From Halieaceae bacterium UBA4452 (GTDB lineage Bacteria; Pseudomonadota; Gammaproteobacteria; Pseudomonadales; Halieaceae), in contig DGPA01000044.1 of the NCBI GenBank assembly GCA_002389505.1, positions 1 to 64,000 of the forward strand: a stretch of 64,000 bases of DNA, read 5' to 3'. Below, piece after piece: positions 8,934-17,717 of this stretch. Below the pieces are notes generated by a model, which was not told the origin of the DNA, did no database searches, and saw nothing but the letters and a program-made list of their open reading frames with translations. The position numbers were made by a program, and so were the translations under genes. Numbering within the stretch: position 1 is the first letter of the stretch; each line of letters opens with the position of its first letter.

Positions 8934-10160
8934 ATGCCCACTATCACTGACAATAATAAGCAACAGTGGACCGTACTCAGCGGCTTATTTTTCATCTATA
9001 TGGCCTCCAATGGCATCGTTATGCACACTCTGCCGCTTCTCTACCCAGAGTTAATCGATAGCTTTGGTTGGACAGAGGCCGAGGTTACGCTGCCAGCGAC
9101 CGTTTTTTTCGTGATTGGCGCAATTACTTCACCTCCTGCGGGATGGATTCTGGATCGTTTCTCTCCAAGGGTTACCATTTTAATCGGTAGTCTAATCTTG
9201 TTGGCCGGACTTCTGTTTTATGGCCGCGTTACTACGCTGTGGCAATTGGTGGCAATATACGCAATTCTTGGTGCAGGCCTCTCTTTGTGCGGACTGGTAT
9301 CCAATATGGTTGTCTTGTCGGGCTGGTTTGACGGTGGACGTGGACGTGCGACTGGAATCTTGTTGATGGCGTCCAGCTTGGGTGGCACCGTGTTTCCATT
9401 GATTGTGGGAGCAGGTCTACTGGCCTGGGGATGGCGAGATACCGCCACGGCCATGGCTTTAGGTACCGGCTTGATCATGCTGTTCAGCGCATTAGTGTTG
9501 CTAAGAGACCCAAAGAAGCGAGTAGTTGCCGCCACCGATACGTCCCCAAGCGAGAGTCTCGGACCTACGGTAATGGCTGCCCTGGCCGATTCCCGATTCT
9601 ATCGGATCATCTTGGCAACGGGAGCGCTTTGGTTCGTCATTATTGCGCTAACGCAGCATCAATCTCTTTACTTGGCGCGTGATCTTGGGCTTTCTAGGTC
9701 CAGTCTGCCTGCCGTATTTAGCGTATTTTTTGCTTGTTCGGTAGTGGGTAAGTTGGGCTTTGGGCTGCTGTCAGACTATTTCGATTTACGTCGTGTAATG
9801 GCGGGCTCCGTATTACTACTGGGCGTGGCCATTGCCATACTCCAGCAGCTGAACGTCACATCAACGCCCATGCTCTACACGTATGCCGTATTGGCTGGCA
9901 TCGGGTTCAGTGGAGCATTCACTTGCATTCAGCTTCTCATTGCCTCTTTCTACTGGGGTGCGGCTTACGGTCGTATTCTGGCAATTCTGGTGTTGATCGA
10001 TACACTGTGTGGTGCTCTGGGTACTCGTACCGTAGGTCTACTGCGAGCAGCTCAGGGGCACTATCACGATGCGCTTCTCGGCATGGTAATTCTCTGTGCC
10101 ATTGCCGCAGTGACCATACTCACCCTACCAAATACTCAGCAATCGGGAGCGGCTAAATGA
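8934..10160 (+). CDS. MFS transporter (monocarboxylate/oxalate-formate type)
   Basis: Inner-membrane major facilitator superfamily transporter, 408 aa with about 12 hydrophobic helices. The loop after helix 2 has the family-type motif GWILDRFSPR, and the symmetrical position in the second half has GLLSDYFDLRR. The overall pattern resembles the oxalate/formate antiporter and monocarboxylate branch. The stop codon overlaps the start of the NmrA-like gene (ATGA at 10157-10160), so the two are co-translated. It probably imports an organic acid used by the neighbouring oxidoreductases; this is inferred only from context. Confidence 0.88.
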   Translation: MPTITDNNKQQWTVLSGLFFIYMASNGIVMHTLPLLYPELIDSFGWTEAEVTLPATVFFVIGAITSPPAGWILDRFSPRVTILIGSLILLAGLLFYGRVTTLWQLVAIYAILGAGLSLCGLVSNMVVLSGWFDGGRGRATGILLMASSLGGTVFPLIVGAGLLAWGWRDTATAMALGTGLIMLFSALVLLRDPKKRVVAATDTSPSESLGPTVMAALADSRFYRIILATGALWFVIIALTQHQSLYLARDLGLSRSSLPAVFSVFFACSVVGKLGFGLLSDYFDLRRVMAGSVLLLGVAIAILQQLNVTSTPMLYTYAVLAGIGFSGAFTCIQLLIASFYWGAAYGRILAILVLIDTLCGALGTRTVGLLRAAQGHYHDALLGMVILCAIAAVTILTLPNTQQSGAAK

Positions 10161-11014
10161 TTTTAATAACGGGAATATCTGGACGTGTGGGTTCCGCGGC
10201 AGCTAGACACCTGCTCCACAAAAATGTAGCCGTGGCAGGATTTACGCGTGATCGCTCTAAAACCGGCATTCTTGAGAGTGAGGGAGCTAACATTACGCGT
10301 GTAGACGGATTAGAAAAATTGAAGCCGGAGGCATTTGAACATGTCGACGCGGTCATTTTAGTGACCGGCAATGGACCTCAGCAAAAAGAGCATGAAATAG
10401 GTCTTGCTCAGTGTGCGAGCGGGGCAGGGGTGAATCGGATCATCAAAATTTCGTCGCTTGAGGCTTCTCCACATGCAACAGCGCCATTTCCAAAAGCGCA
10501 TTATGATATTGAACAAAGTATCGGTGCTATGCCCGTTCAGCTGCAATGCCTCCGACCTAACTTCTTCATGGAAAATTTATTGTTGTTTGCTGTTGGCATC
10601 AGTAAAGCCAACGTCCTCTCGCTACCGCTGGGCAAGGCAAAGACGGCGATGGTCGCTGCTGAGGACGTAGGGGTTGCGGCGGCAGAAATGGCTATAAACT
10701 CGGATTACGATAAGCCGATCTACACGTTATGTGGTGAGAATTTATGCGATTTCTATGAAATTGCGGCTCAACTTTCACTAGCACTCGGGCGCAAAATTGA
10801 GTACGTGCCTCAGTCTCTGCAGGAGTTCCACGCTATGCTTAGCAAAGCTATACCCAGCGCCTGGCATGTAGACGCAGTCACTGATTTGTTTGCGGAGATA
10901 GCTGCGGGCTCACTGGATGTAGCAAGTCCCGATTTAGAAAATCTGCTGGGACGCAAGCCGACGTCGATGAAGGCTTTTATTGCAGCGAGGGCCGCGGCTT
11001 TTGCTTCGCAGTGA
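10157..11014 (+). CDS. NmrA-like NAD(P)-binding protein
   Basis: Atypical short-chain dehydrogenase of the NmrA/NAD(P)H-binding family, 285 aa, cytoplasmic. The N-terminal Rossmann motif ITGISGRVGSAAARHL sits at residues 4-19. The segment LRPNFFMENLL at about residue 132 is characteristic of NmrA-like proteins and replaces the usual SDR Tyr-x3-Lys active site. Members act as redox sensors or as reductases of uncertain substrate. It is translationally coupled to the MFS transporter upstream. After its stop come the remains of an acyl-CoA dehydrogenase on the other strand. Confidence 0.86.
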   Translation: MILITGISGRVGSAAARHLLHKNVAVAGFTRDRSKTGILESEGANITRVDGLEKLKPEAFEHVDAVILVTGNGPQQKEHEIGLAQCASGAGVNRIIKISSLEASPHATAPFPKAHYDIEQSIGAMPVQLQCLRPNFFMENLLLFAVGISKANVLSLPLGKAKTAMVAAEDVGVAAAEMAINSDYDKPIYTLCGENLCDFYEIAAQLSLALGRKIEYVPQSLQEFHAMLSKAIPSAWHVDAVTDLFAEIAAGSLDVASPDLENLLGRKPTSMKAFIAARAAAFASQ

Positions 11015-11085
11015 GGGGTATCAATCCTAACTCTGGGGTCGCGACTGCAGACATAAAGCACCTATGAGGCTGGGCTATGTTGTCC

Positions 11086-11193
11086 TTAAAGGCTCTGCGC
11101 AATTAACAGCGTCATAATTTCAGCAGTGCCGCCGTGGATAGTGTCGATTCGGGCATCTTTATATAGTTGGGCAATAGGGTAGTCATTTATTGA
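11086..11193 (-). pseudogene. C-terminal remnant of an acyl-CoA dehydrogenase
   Basis: On the minus strand a 35-codon stretch ends in TAA at 11086-11088 and reads NDYPIAQLYKDARIDTIHGG followed by TAEIM and LLIAQSL. This is the C-terminal helix and FAD-contact region of acyl-CoA dehydrogenases (Y-x2-A-x-L-Y-x-DARI-x-x-I-x-GGT-x-EIM). An in-frame TAA (11194-11196) stands directly upstream, and no other part of the gene is recognisable, so at least 300 residues have been lost. It is a decayed gene, not a functional peptide. The family identification rests on a very characteristic motif. Confidence 0.8.
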
Positions 11194-11196
11194 TTA

Positions 11197-11493
11197 TTAC
11201 CCGCACTTCAGCGTAGATGTGTCGGGTGCACGGTTACGGAAGGCTTTTTTATTTCGCGGCTACGAGCATCGTGGCGTGGTGTGCCGCTGGGATAGTGCTC
11301 AACACGGCGTTTGAACGCAATGTAGGTTTACACCGACGTTAAATCAGTATCACCCTTGCCACCCATCTCTTAGGCATGAGTCCAATAAACGCCCGCGCGG
11401 CGAAAGCCCGCGACCATGACACTTAAGATGTTGTCGCGGCATTGAAGGCGCGCCGACAACGCCCGTTGCGGGTCTGCTCGATAGACTGTCGAA
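11197..11493. other. Gene-free spacer beside the remnant
   Basis: About 300 bases with no recognisable gene. A minus-strand frame from about 11493 down to 11405 encodes a short arginine-rich peptide with no known similarity. The stretch may be degraded sequence connected with loss of the acyl-CoA dehydrogenase gene. Confidence 0.4.
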
Positions 11494-12168
11494 TCAATCC
11501 ATCAGTAGCGTGCGTACGTCATTGACGATGGTATCGGTGTGTAAAAACGAGGTGCTATAAATATTGCGAATCTTCTTTTGCTCATCAATAAGAAATACTC
11601 TGAGGATATGAGACATGGATCCCATGTAGTTACCCTCACCGTCATAGTCGCGGAGGACCGACTGCCCATAGGCATCAAGGGTGGTAGCGAGATCGATGTC
11701 CGTGGCTGCCGTAACAAAATCCCAGTGGAAGTTTGGATCTCTGAATTTACCCCCGTACTCTTTTAACACTTTGGGGCTATCATTTTCCGGGTCGAAGCTG
11801 AAACTGATAAAACGAACTCGGTCGCGCATCTCAGGTCTGTCCAAAAGAGCTCTTTGAACACCGCTGAGAACATAGGCGGCTAACGGACAACCGTTGACGT
11901 CTGTGCAGGTGGTGAAAATAAAGCTGAGCACCGTAATGCGATCACCCATGACGTCATGAAGCGTTGACCGTTTATTCTGGTCAGTGAGAATACGGCCATC
12001 AGCGGCCAACCCCATGGGCGGTAAACCATAGCTGCCCGCCGCTGGGGGTACAAACTCCAGTGCAGAGTAACCTGGAGCGAGCACAACCGGTGGCGCATGG
12101 TCATGGGGTGCGGCGAGAACCGACCCCAGTGGCAGTAAGCAGATGAGTGCAAGGAGAGAGTGTCGCAA
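11494..12168 (-). CDS. SCO1/SenC-family copper/thiol-redox protein
   Basis: Periplasmic thioredoxin-fold protein of the SCO family, 224 aa, with signal peptide cleaved near SVLAA. The family delivers copper to cytochrome oxidase or other copper enzymes. The metal-binding cysteines are Cys88 and Cys94 (TTCTDVNGCP), a CX5CP spacing instead of the classical CX3CP; the conserved distal His is in MSHILRVFLID. A His-rich start (APHDHAPP) follows the signal peptide. It begins with TTG four bases after the methanethiol oxidase stop, so the two form an operon. Since methanethiol oxidase is a copper enzyme and scoI/senC is a standard neighbour of mtoX, copper insertion into that enzyme is the most likely role. 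Confidence 0.88.
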   Translation of the reverse strand: MRHSLLALICLLPLGSVLAAPHDHAPPVVLAPGYSALEFVPPAAGSYGLPPMGLAADGRILTDQNKRSTLHDVMGDRITVLSFIFTTCTDVNGCPLAAYVLSGVQRALLDRPEMRDRVRFISFSFDPENDSPKVLKEYGGKFRDPNFHWDFVTAATDIDLATTLDAYGQSVLRDYDGEGNYMGSMSHILRVFLIDEQKKIRNIYSTSFLHTDTIVNDVRTLLMD

Positions 12169-12172
12169 CGAA

Positions 12173-13534
12173 TCATTCAGCCGCTGCGGTTTTCAAGATT
12201 GTGTTTTCGGCCCGCGGCGTTGGCGCCTGGCCATAGAGTGCGTAGGCACCGAAGCGCATTTGGTGGGGTGACCCTAGACCCATCTGGACGAAGTCGAGAT
12301 TAAAATCTAAGGTCAGCTTTTCACCATCCCAGCCAAACAGCTTAAAGTACTGGACGTCTTTTCCGTCGGATGAGCCGGTCTTATCCCAATTCGCTAACAG
12401 CGAGGAGGTGAAATAAACACGCTCGCCGTCCCAGCTCTGGGACACCATATTGATTTGCTCGCCAATCTGCTCTTCAAACACTTGCTCGGGATTGTGTGGG
12501 TCTGATATGTCAAATAATCGTACTTTGCCGTCATTCCAGGTGTTTACCCACAGGTGCTTGTCATCCGCGGAAATGGAGATGTCGACGGGCAGCGGAATTT
12601 TGCTCGCATCGCCAATATCCGCCACCGCTTTACCTTGCCATTCCCCTGCGTCGTCTTCATAGAGCAGCCAAATTTTTGACGTGAGAGCGGTGGTGGTGAA
12701 GCAGTAGTTGGATTGTGAGCCCCAAGCACAGCGAAGTTCTAGGGGTGCACCGGGAACGTCAATGATTTTTTTCGGTGTACGCGCATGCAAATCCCATACA
12801 ACAACGGTGTTGCCAAAGCGTTGCATGGCCTCTGGATCGCCCAACAGCTTGCCCAGATTCATCATGTAGTTGTTCCAGCCGGTGAAAGACGAGGTCAACA
12901 GAACGTTACGACGGGGAAGCGCACGCGCATCATAGCCATAACCATCGGCGTAGTTGCCCGATTTCACGGCACCTTGCAAGTTGTCATCGGTTGGCATCCA
13001 TACGCTGGTTATGAACTCACCCCCGTTGGTGTACTCGGCCATACCTGTTCGACCACCGTGGTCACGATTATTGGAAAGACCGGTAATAAGCATGCGTCCG
13101 GGCAAGGCATAAGTCGTATGTGGTCCAACAATACCGCCGGTTTTTGCAACAAAGTCGTCGATGGTTTTATGGAGTACGGGTTTGGCGGGGTCAGTATGAA
13201 CATCGAAGATAAAAATCTTATTAGTGTCGAGGGTAGCCGCCCAAAGAAAGCGTCGGTCATCGGTCAAGCCCGAGTGGTGAGCTTCGTTTCTTCCACCCAC
13301 AGATACCGAATGGACGACCGTGCCATAGTCAGCGGAGTCGGGGTTGACGTCGACAGTCACCAGCTTATCTTGGCCATCGCCGACACCTTCTAGACCCAGG
13401 GTCCAGATGTAGACGAAATCCTCTTGACCCACAATTTTAGCCATGTAGGGTGACATGCAGGTTTCGTCTGCTGAGCTGGTTTGCAACAACATGCTTGCCA
13501 GTAACGCTACTGCTATCATTACCTGTCTTATCAT
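12173..13534 (-). CDS. mtoX: Methanethiol oxidase, SBP56 family
   Basis: Selenium-binding-protein-56 family enzyme, 453 aa. Bacterial members (MtoX) oxidise methanethiol to formaldehyde, hydrogen sulfide and hydrogen peroxide with copper as cofactor, in the periplasm. The start at 13534 fits GGAG on the minus strand, and the N-terminus is a signal peptide ending near QTSSA. Family landmarks: ETCMSPYMAKI after the signal, DFVYIWTLG, TVDVNPDS, the EAHHSG motif (about residue 80), and the late DISISADDKHLWVNTWNDG and SPHQMRFG segments. The SCO protein follows directly and a MauG-like dihaem protein is divergent 80 bases away, matching the mtoX-SCO-mauG arrangement described for methanethiol degraders. 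Other SBP56 functions cannot be excluded, but export and context favour MtoX. Confidence 0.88.
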   Translation of the reverse strand: MIRQVMIAVALLASMLLQTSSADETCMSPYMAKIVGQEDFVYIWTLGLEGVGDGQDKLVTVDVNPDSADYGTVVHSVSVGGRNEAHHSGLTDDRRFLWAATLDTNKIFIFDVHTDPAKPVLHKTIDDFVAKTGGIVGPHTTYALPGRMLITGLSNNRDHGGRTGMAEYTNGGEFITSVWMPTDDNLQGAVKSGNYADGYGYDARALPRRNVLLTSSFTGWNNYMMNLGKLLGDPEAMQRFGNTVVVWDLHARTPKKIIDVPGAPLELRCAWGSQSNYCFTTTALTSKIWLLYEDDAGEWQGKAVADIGDASKIPLPVDISISADDKHLWVNTWNDGKVRLFDISDPHNPEQVFEEQIGEQINMVSQSWDGERVYFTSSLLANWDKTGSSDGKDVQYFKLFGWDGEKLTLDFNLDFVQMGLGSPHQMRFGAYALYGQAPTPRAENTILKTAAAE

Positions 13535-13614
13535 TACCATTACTCCGTTTATTCGAGATGCTCAGCATGCTAGCACTGAACATTCGCTTTTCACATGGTT
13601 CCGACGCTATATTT

Positions 13615-14865
13615 ATGGGCGTGCGCTCGCTACTGTGTGCTGTGCTTGTCATGGCCCCTACTACCAGTGGCGCCGGGGAGCCACGGCACGTGGTGGGTTT
13701 GGCCGATGGCCGGGAGGGCTATGACAACGCCTCCTTCGCGACGCGCTCCAAAGCAATAATAGAAAGCTCGGGAGAACGACTATCCCTACAGCAACTCAGC
13801 CAAGGTGCTAGCCTCGGTCTGCCACCGCTGACCGTCAGCTTGCGCTCTGCCGAGGTAGATTTGGGTCGGAAGCTATTTTTTGACCGTCGACTATCGGCCA
13901 ATGAAACCCTCTCTTGCGGACTGTGCCATATTCCAGAGCAGGGATTCACGCAAAATGAATTAGCGACACCGGTAGGTAATGAAGGCAAAGGCGTTCGTCG
14001 AAATGCGCCGTCGCTCTACAATGTCGTCTTTGCAAGGCACTTGTTTTGGGATGGTCGGGAAGCGTCGCTTGAGGATCAGGTCTGGTCGCCATTACTGGCG
14101 CTCAACGAAATGGCTAACCCGTCGAGGAAGGCTGTTATCGAACGTCTCCGACAGCACGGGGCCTATTCAGATGAATTCTCTCTGGTCTACGAGCAAGGAC
14201 TGACCCAAGCCACCTTCGCGAGCGCATTAGCAGCCTATCAACAGAGCCTAGTAGCCGGATCATCGCGCTTTGATCACTGGTATTTTCCTGAGGCCAATCC
14301 AGCAAATCAACATCCGAGCATCCTGTTATCCGAGGAAGCCAGGCGGGGTTTTGACGTCTACCAGCGCAGTGGCTGTGGAAGCTGCCACACATTGGCTGAA
14401 AAGTACGCCCTGTTTACTGACGGACAGTTTCACAACACCGGGGTCGCTTATCACAGTGCTGTTCGCGGCATCAAACTTGAAGTCGTGCAAGTGGCTCCGG
14501 GACTATTTATTGAACCAACGGTAGAGGTGGAAACTGAAACGTTTGTCGATAATGGGCGGGCCGAGGTCACCCGTCGACAGCAGGACCACTGGCGATACCG
14601 TACACCCACGCTCCGGAATGTCGCCATAACCGCCCCTTATATGCATGATGGCTCTTTCCGAACCCTGTCGGAAGTGCTTGATTATTATGAACAAGGGGGC
14701 AGTGGAGACCCGCATCAAGATCCCAGAATTCAGCCTTTTGTTCTCACTGCAGCTGAACGACTTCAACTGCTCGCTTTTCTACATTCGTTGACGTCGGATG
14801 GGGTGGACGCGCTTGTTGCCGATGCGCGCAGCGTCCCTATTGGGGAACGTGGCACCGACGGTTGA
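13615..14865 (+). CDS. Dihaem MauG/cytochrome c peroxidase-like protein
   Basis: Periplasmic dihaem protein of the bacterial cytochrome c peroxidase/MauG family, 416 aa. The start at 13615 gives a signal peptide ending near TTSGAG; an ATG at 13567 is possible, but longer forms would run into the divergent methanethiol oxidase gene. The two haem c sites are CGLCH (Cys101, Cys104, His105) and CGSCH (Cys254, Cys257, His258). The C-terminus has RTPTLRN and YMHDGSFRTLSEVLDYY, typical of the family. MauG enzymes use peroxide to make protein-derived cofactors, while peroxidases remove H2O2. In mtoX clusters this protein is thought either to modify MtoX (a Trp-derived radical centre has been suggested) or to consume its peroxide. 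No clear ribosome binding site was found. Confidence 0.88.
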   Translation: MGVRSLLCAVLVMAPTTSGAGEPRHVVGLADGREGYDNASFATRSKAIIESSGERLSLQQLSQGASLGLPPLTVSLRSAEVDLGRKLFFDRRLSANETLSCGLCHIPEQGFTQNELATPVGNEGKGVRRNAPSLYNVVFARHLFWDGREASLEDQVWSPLLALNEMANPSRKAVIERLRQHGAYSDEFSLVYEQGLTQATFASALAAYQQSLVAGSSRFDHWYFPEANPANQHPSILLSEEARRGFDVYQRSGCGSCHTLAEKYALFTDGQFHNTGVAYHSAVRGIKLEVVQVAPGLFIEPTVEVETETFVDNGRAEVTRRQQDHWRYRTPTLRNVAITAPYMHDGSFRTLSEVLDYYEQGGSGDPHQDPRIQPFVLTAAERLQLLAFLHSLTSDGVDALVADARSVPIGERGTDG

Positions 14866-15081
14866 GCCATCGGCGCGCTTAGGCCCCATGGCCGGCTAGC
14901 AAATGGGTTGGCGCGATCCCCGTCCATCGAATAACAGCCGATGTAAAAGTACCAGGGTTGTTGCACCGTCAGTGAGCGGTCTATAGCCTCTGACCATGGC
15001 GGTTTGGCAGAGTTTTTTGCTTGCCGGCTTTATATGTTGCCAATGTTGGCGGTATGATGAAGGCCCATTCCTAATCGAGTC

Positions 15082-16380
15082 ATGTCTATGTGTGCAGCCC
15101 ATCGATGGTTAACGGTGTTCCTTATCGCGCTGGTCCCCGGTCTCGCAAAGGCTGAGCTCTCAGGCGCTGTAGAGCAAGAGATCGCTGACGTCATGCCGTC
15201 TGTGGTGGCGTGGCGTCGTGATTTTCATCAGCACCCTGAGCTAGGCAACAGCGAATTTCGTACTGCCGGCATCATCGCTGACCATTTACGGTCACTCGGT
15301 ATGGACGTTCAAACCGGGGTGGCACACACCGGAGTGGTGGGCGTACTGCGGGGAGGTCAAGGCCCGGTCGTCGCATTGCGCGCCGACATGGATGCGCTGC
15401 CGGTCACGGAGCTAGTGGATTTGCCCTTTGCCTCTAAAGCCACAGGAGAGTACCAAGGCCGGGAAGTGGGCGTCATGCACGCCTGTGGGCACGATAATCA
15501 CGTAGCCATACTGATGGGCGTTGCGGAGGTGCTGGCGAAGCAAGGTGCTGAGTTGCGAGGCACGGTGAAGTTTATCTTTCAACCGGCGGAAGAGGGCACT
15601 CCCGATCAATCGGTTGGGGGCGCGGAATTAATGCTGCAAGAAGGGGCCTTTAATGATCCTAAGCCCGACGCGGTCTTTGGTTTGCACGTGTTTCCTTACC
15701 CGGTTGGGACTGTCGCAACACGGGCCGGCGGGCTTATGGCGTCATCGGATTTTTTTCGCATAACGGTACAGGGTAAACAAACCCATGGTGCTGTGCCTTG
15801 GGCTGGCGTAGACCCCATTGTGACGGCTAGTCAGATTGTTTTGGGGCTGCAAACTATCGTATCCCGTCAGCTGGATGCGACGCTGACGCCATCGATCGTC
15901 ACGGTGGGCAAAATAGAAGGCGGCGTACGCAATAACATTATTCCTGAGTCGGTGGAAATGGTCGGAACCATTCGTACATTCGATGCTGACACTCGACTTG
16001 ACATTCACGAGCGCGTTCGTCGAATCGCGACCCAAACCGCTGCCGCCGCTGGCGCAACGGCAGAGGTTGAGATCGACTTGGGGTACGGTGTGACACGCAA
16101 TGATCCCGCCTTGCTTCGACAAATGAGCCCTACGTTGCGCTCGGTGGCAGGCGATGGCTTCATTGAAGCCCAGCAGACGACGACCGCAGAGGATTTCTCT
16201 TACTTCGCAAATGAAGCTCCGGGCTTATTTCTTTTCCTAGGCGTCGCTTCTGAAGACCCTGCTCTGGTCTACCCAAATCACTCCCCGCGGTTCTATGCTG
16301 ATGAGGGCGCTTTGCCCGTTGGCGTGCGCGCCCTTACTGCCTTGACTCTTGACTACATGGCGGACCACAACGGCCGCTAA
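15082..16380 (+). CDS. Exported M20D amidohydrolase (N-acyl-amino-acid/hippurate hydrolase type)
   Basis: Metallopeptidase family M20D (AmhX/hippurate hydrolase/IAA-amino acid hydrolase), 432 aa. Signal peptide to about residue 24 (GLAKA), so it probably acts in the periplasm. Metal and catalytic motifs: DFHQHPELGN, RADMDALP (Asp ligand), MHACGHDNH (His ligands), and FQPAEEG (catalytic Glu and metal Glu). A dimerisation domain with THGAVPWAGVDP follows; the final metal His is in YPNHSPRFYADE. The family cleaves N-acyl amino acids or small amides. Downstream on the same strand is a saccharopine-dehydrogenase-like gene. Confidence 0.9.
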   Translation: MSMCAAHRWLTVFLIALVPGLAKAELSGAVEQEIADVMPSVVAWRRDFHQHPELGNSEFRTAGIIADHLRSLGMDVQTGVAHTGVVGVLRGGQGPVVALRADMDALPVTELVDLPFASKATGEYQGREVGVMHACGHDNHVAILMGVAEVLAKQGAELRGTVKFIFQPAEEGTPDQSVGGAELMLQEGAFNDPKPDAVFGLHVFPYPVGTVATRAGGLMASSDFFRITVQGKQTHGAVPWAGVDPIVTASQIVLGLQTIVSRQLDATLTPSIVTVGKIEGGVRNNIIPESVEMVGTIRTFDADTRLDIHERVRRIATQTAAAAGATAEVEIDLGYGVTRNDPALLRQMSPTLRSVAGDGFIEAQQTTTAEDFSYFANEAPGLFLFLGVASEDPALVYPNHSPRFYADEGALPVGVRALTALTLDYMADHNGR

Positions 16381-16403
16381 ACCCCACAACAGGAGCGCAT
16401 TGC

Positions 16404-17615
16404 TTGGTATCCCACGATAATCGACGGTTCGACATTGTTTTGTATGGTGCGACGGGTTTTACCGGTCAGCTGGTGGCAGAGTACTTGGCAACTGGCGCCG
16501 ACCCGGGGACACGCTGGGCCATCGCGGGCAGGAGTGCCAAAAAATTACAGGCCGTTCACACGCGATTGGGGTTGGGGAGTCATGTGGCTATGCTTGTTGC
16601 GGACTCTCATGATGCGGACGCCTTAAAGGCATTGGCCATGCAGACCCGGGTGGTTTGCAGTACCGTTGGCCCCTATGCCCAGCTAGGTACTCCCTTGTTA
16701 GCGGCCTGCGCAGCCGCCGGGTCCGACTATTGTGACCTCACGGGCGAAGTGCAGTGGATGGCTGAGGTTTTTGATACCATCAATCCTCAGGCGGTTGCCT
16801 CAGGCGCGCGCTTGGTTCATTGCTGTGGCTTTGACTCCATTCCCTTCGATTTAGGCGTCTTTGCCGTCCAGCAGGCCATGTTTGAACGCCACGGCGTGTA
16901 TGCCTCTCATGTACGCGGGAGAATGGGACCCGCTAACGGCGGCCTCAGCGGTGGCACTGCGGCGAGCATGCTGTTTATGATGGAGCAAGCCAGCCAGGAT
17001 CCCCTTGTTCGACAGCGGCTTGGGGACCCTTATGCTCTTTATCCCAGAGAGACTAGCTCGGGATTGGACGGCGCTGATCAGCTGGGGGTCCGAAGAGATG
17101 ATGTGTTTGGGCAATGGACGGGGCCGTTTTTAATGGCGCCTTGTAACACCCGCGTCATTCGACGCTCCAACGCGCTATCAGGCTTTCCTTACGGCACTCA
17201 TTTTCGTTACGACGAGTCCCAGTTGTGTGGCAACTGGGTTAAAGCCTGCGGGCTAGCGGTAGGACTGGCGGGTTTTATGGGCGCCTTGTTGTTACCGCCG
17301 TCCCGCTATTTGGTGAAAAAGCTCTTGCCCGCTCCAGGGGAGGGTCCCGATGAACAAGCCCGCAATGATGGCTATTTTCAGTATTTCGCCCACGCACACC
17401 ACCCAAAGGACCCGTCCGCTGATATAAGACTGGCGGTGAGGGGCAAGCGAGATCCGGGTTACGGAGCGACTTCTCGTATGCTCGCCCAGTCGGCGCTGTG
17501 TCTAGCTCATGATGAGTTGCCAGTGGCCGGCGGCGTGTGGACACCGGCCTCTGCCATGGGTAACAGCTTGATAGCGCGACTTAGCGCTGTCGATATTGAC
17601 TTCACAATAGAGTAG
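16404..17615 (+). CDS. Saccharopine-dehydrogenase-like / trans-acting enoyl reductase family protein
   Basis: 403-residue protein with an N-terminal Rossmann domain (VLYGATGFTGQLVAEYL, about residues 11-27) and a C-terminal domain with a hydrophobic helix near residue 280 (AVGLAGFMGALLL). This arrangement is shared by bacterial saccharopine-dehydrogenase-like proteins and mycobacterial trans-acting enoyl reductases that act on lipids. It starts with TTG at 16404, supported by AGGAG at 16391-16395; no ATG is suitably placed. It ends at a strong bidirectional terminator. The substrate is unknown; membrane association through the internal hydrophobic segment is likely. Confidence 0.84.
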   Translation: MVSHDNRRFDIVLYGATGFTGQLVAEYLATGADPGTRWAIAGRSAKKLQAVHTRLGLGSHVAMLVADSHDADALKALAMQTRVVCSTVGPYAQLGTPLLAACAAAGSDYCDLTGEVQWMAEVFDTINPQAVASGARLVHCCGFDSIPFDLGVFAVQQAMFERHGVYASHVRGRMGPANGGLSGGTAASMLFMMEQASQDPLVRQRLGDPYALYPRETSSGLDGADQLGVRRDDVFGQWTGPFLMAPCNTRVIRRSNALSGFPYGTHFRYDESQLCGNWVKACGLAVGLAGFMGALLLPPSRYLVKKLLPAPGEGPDEQARNDGYFQYFAHAHHPKDPSADIRLAVRGKRDPGYGATSRMLAQSALCLAHDELPVAGGVWTPASAMGNSLIARLSAVDIDFTIE

Positions 17616-17626
17616 GGCGATGCCAG

Positions 17627-17665
17627 AAAAAAAGCCCGCGTGCATAAGGGCACGCGGGCTTTTTT
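17627..17665. terminator. Strong bidirectional intrinsic terminator
   Basis: Perfect stem AAAGCCCGCGTGC (17631-17643) / GCACGCGGGCTTT (17650-17662) with loop ATAAGG, with an A run on the left and a T run on the right. It therefore works on both strands, between the convergent reductase and TonB-receptor genes. Confidence 0.92.
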
Positions 17666-17717
17666 GTATCACCACCCTCGTTAGGCAGCGATAGCGGTCA
17701 TATAAGGGATAGGTCTC

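Noticed and set aside
12785..13393. Plus-strand 202-codon open frame
   Set aside because: Fully antisense to the methanethiol oxidase gene, whose protein matches a known family throughout.
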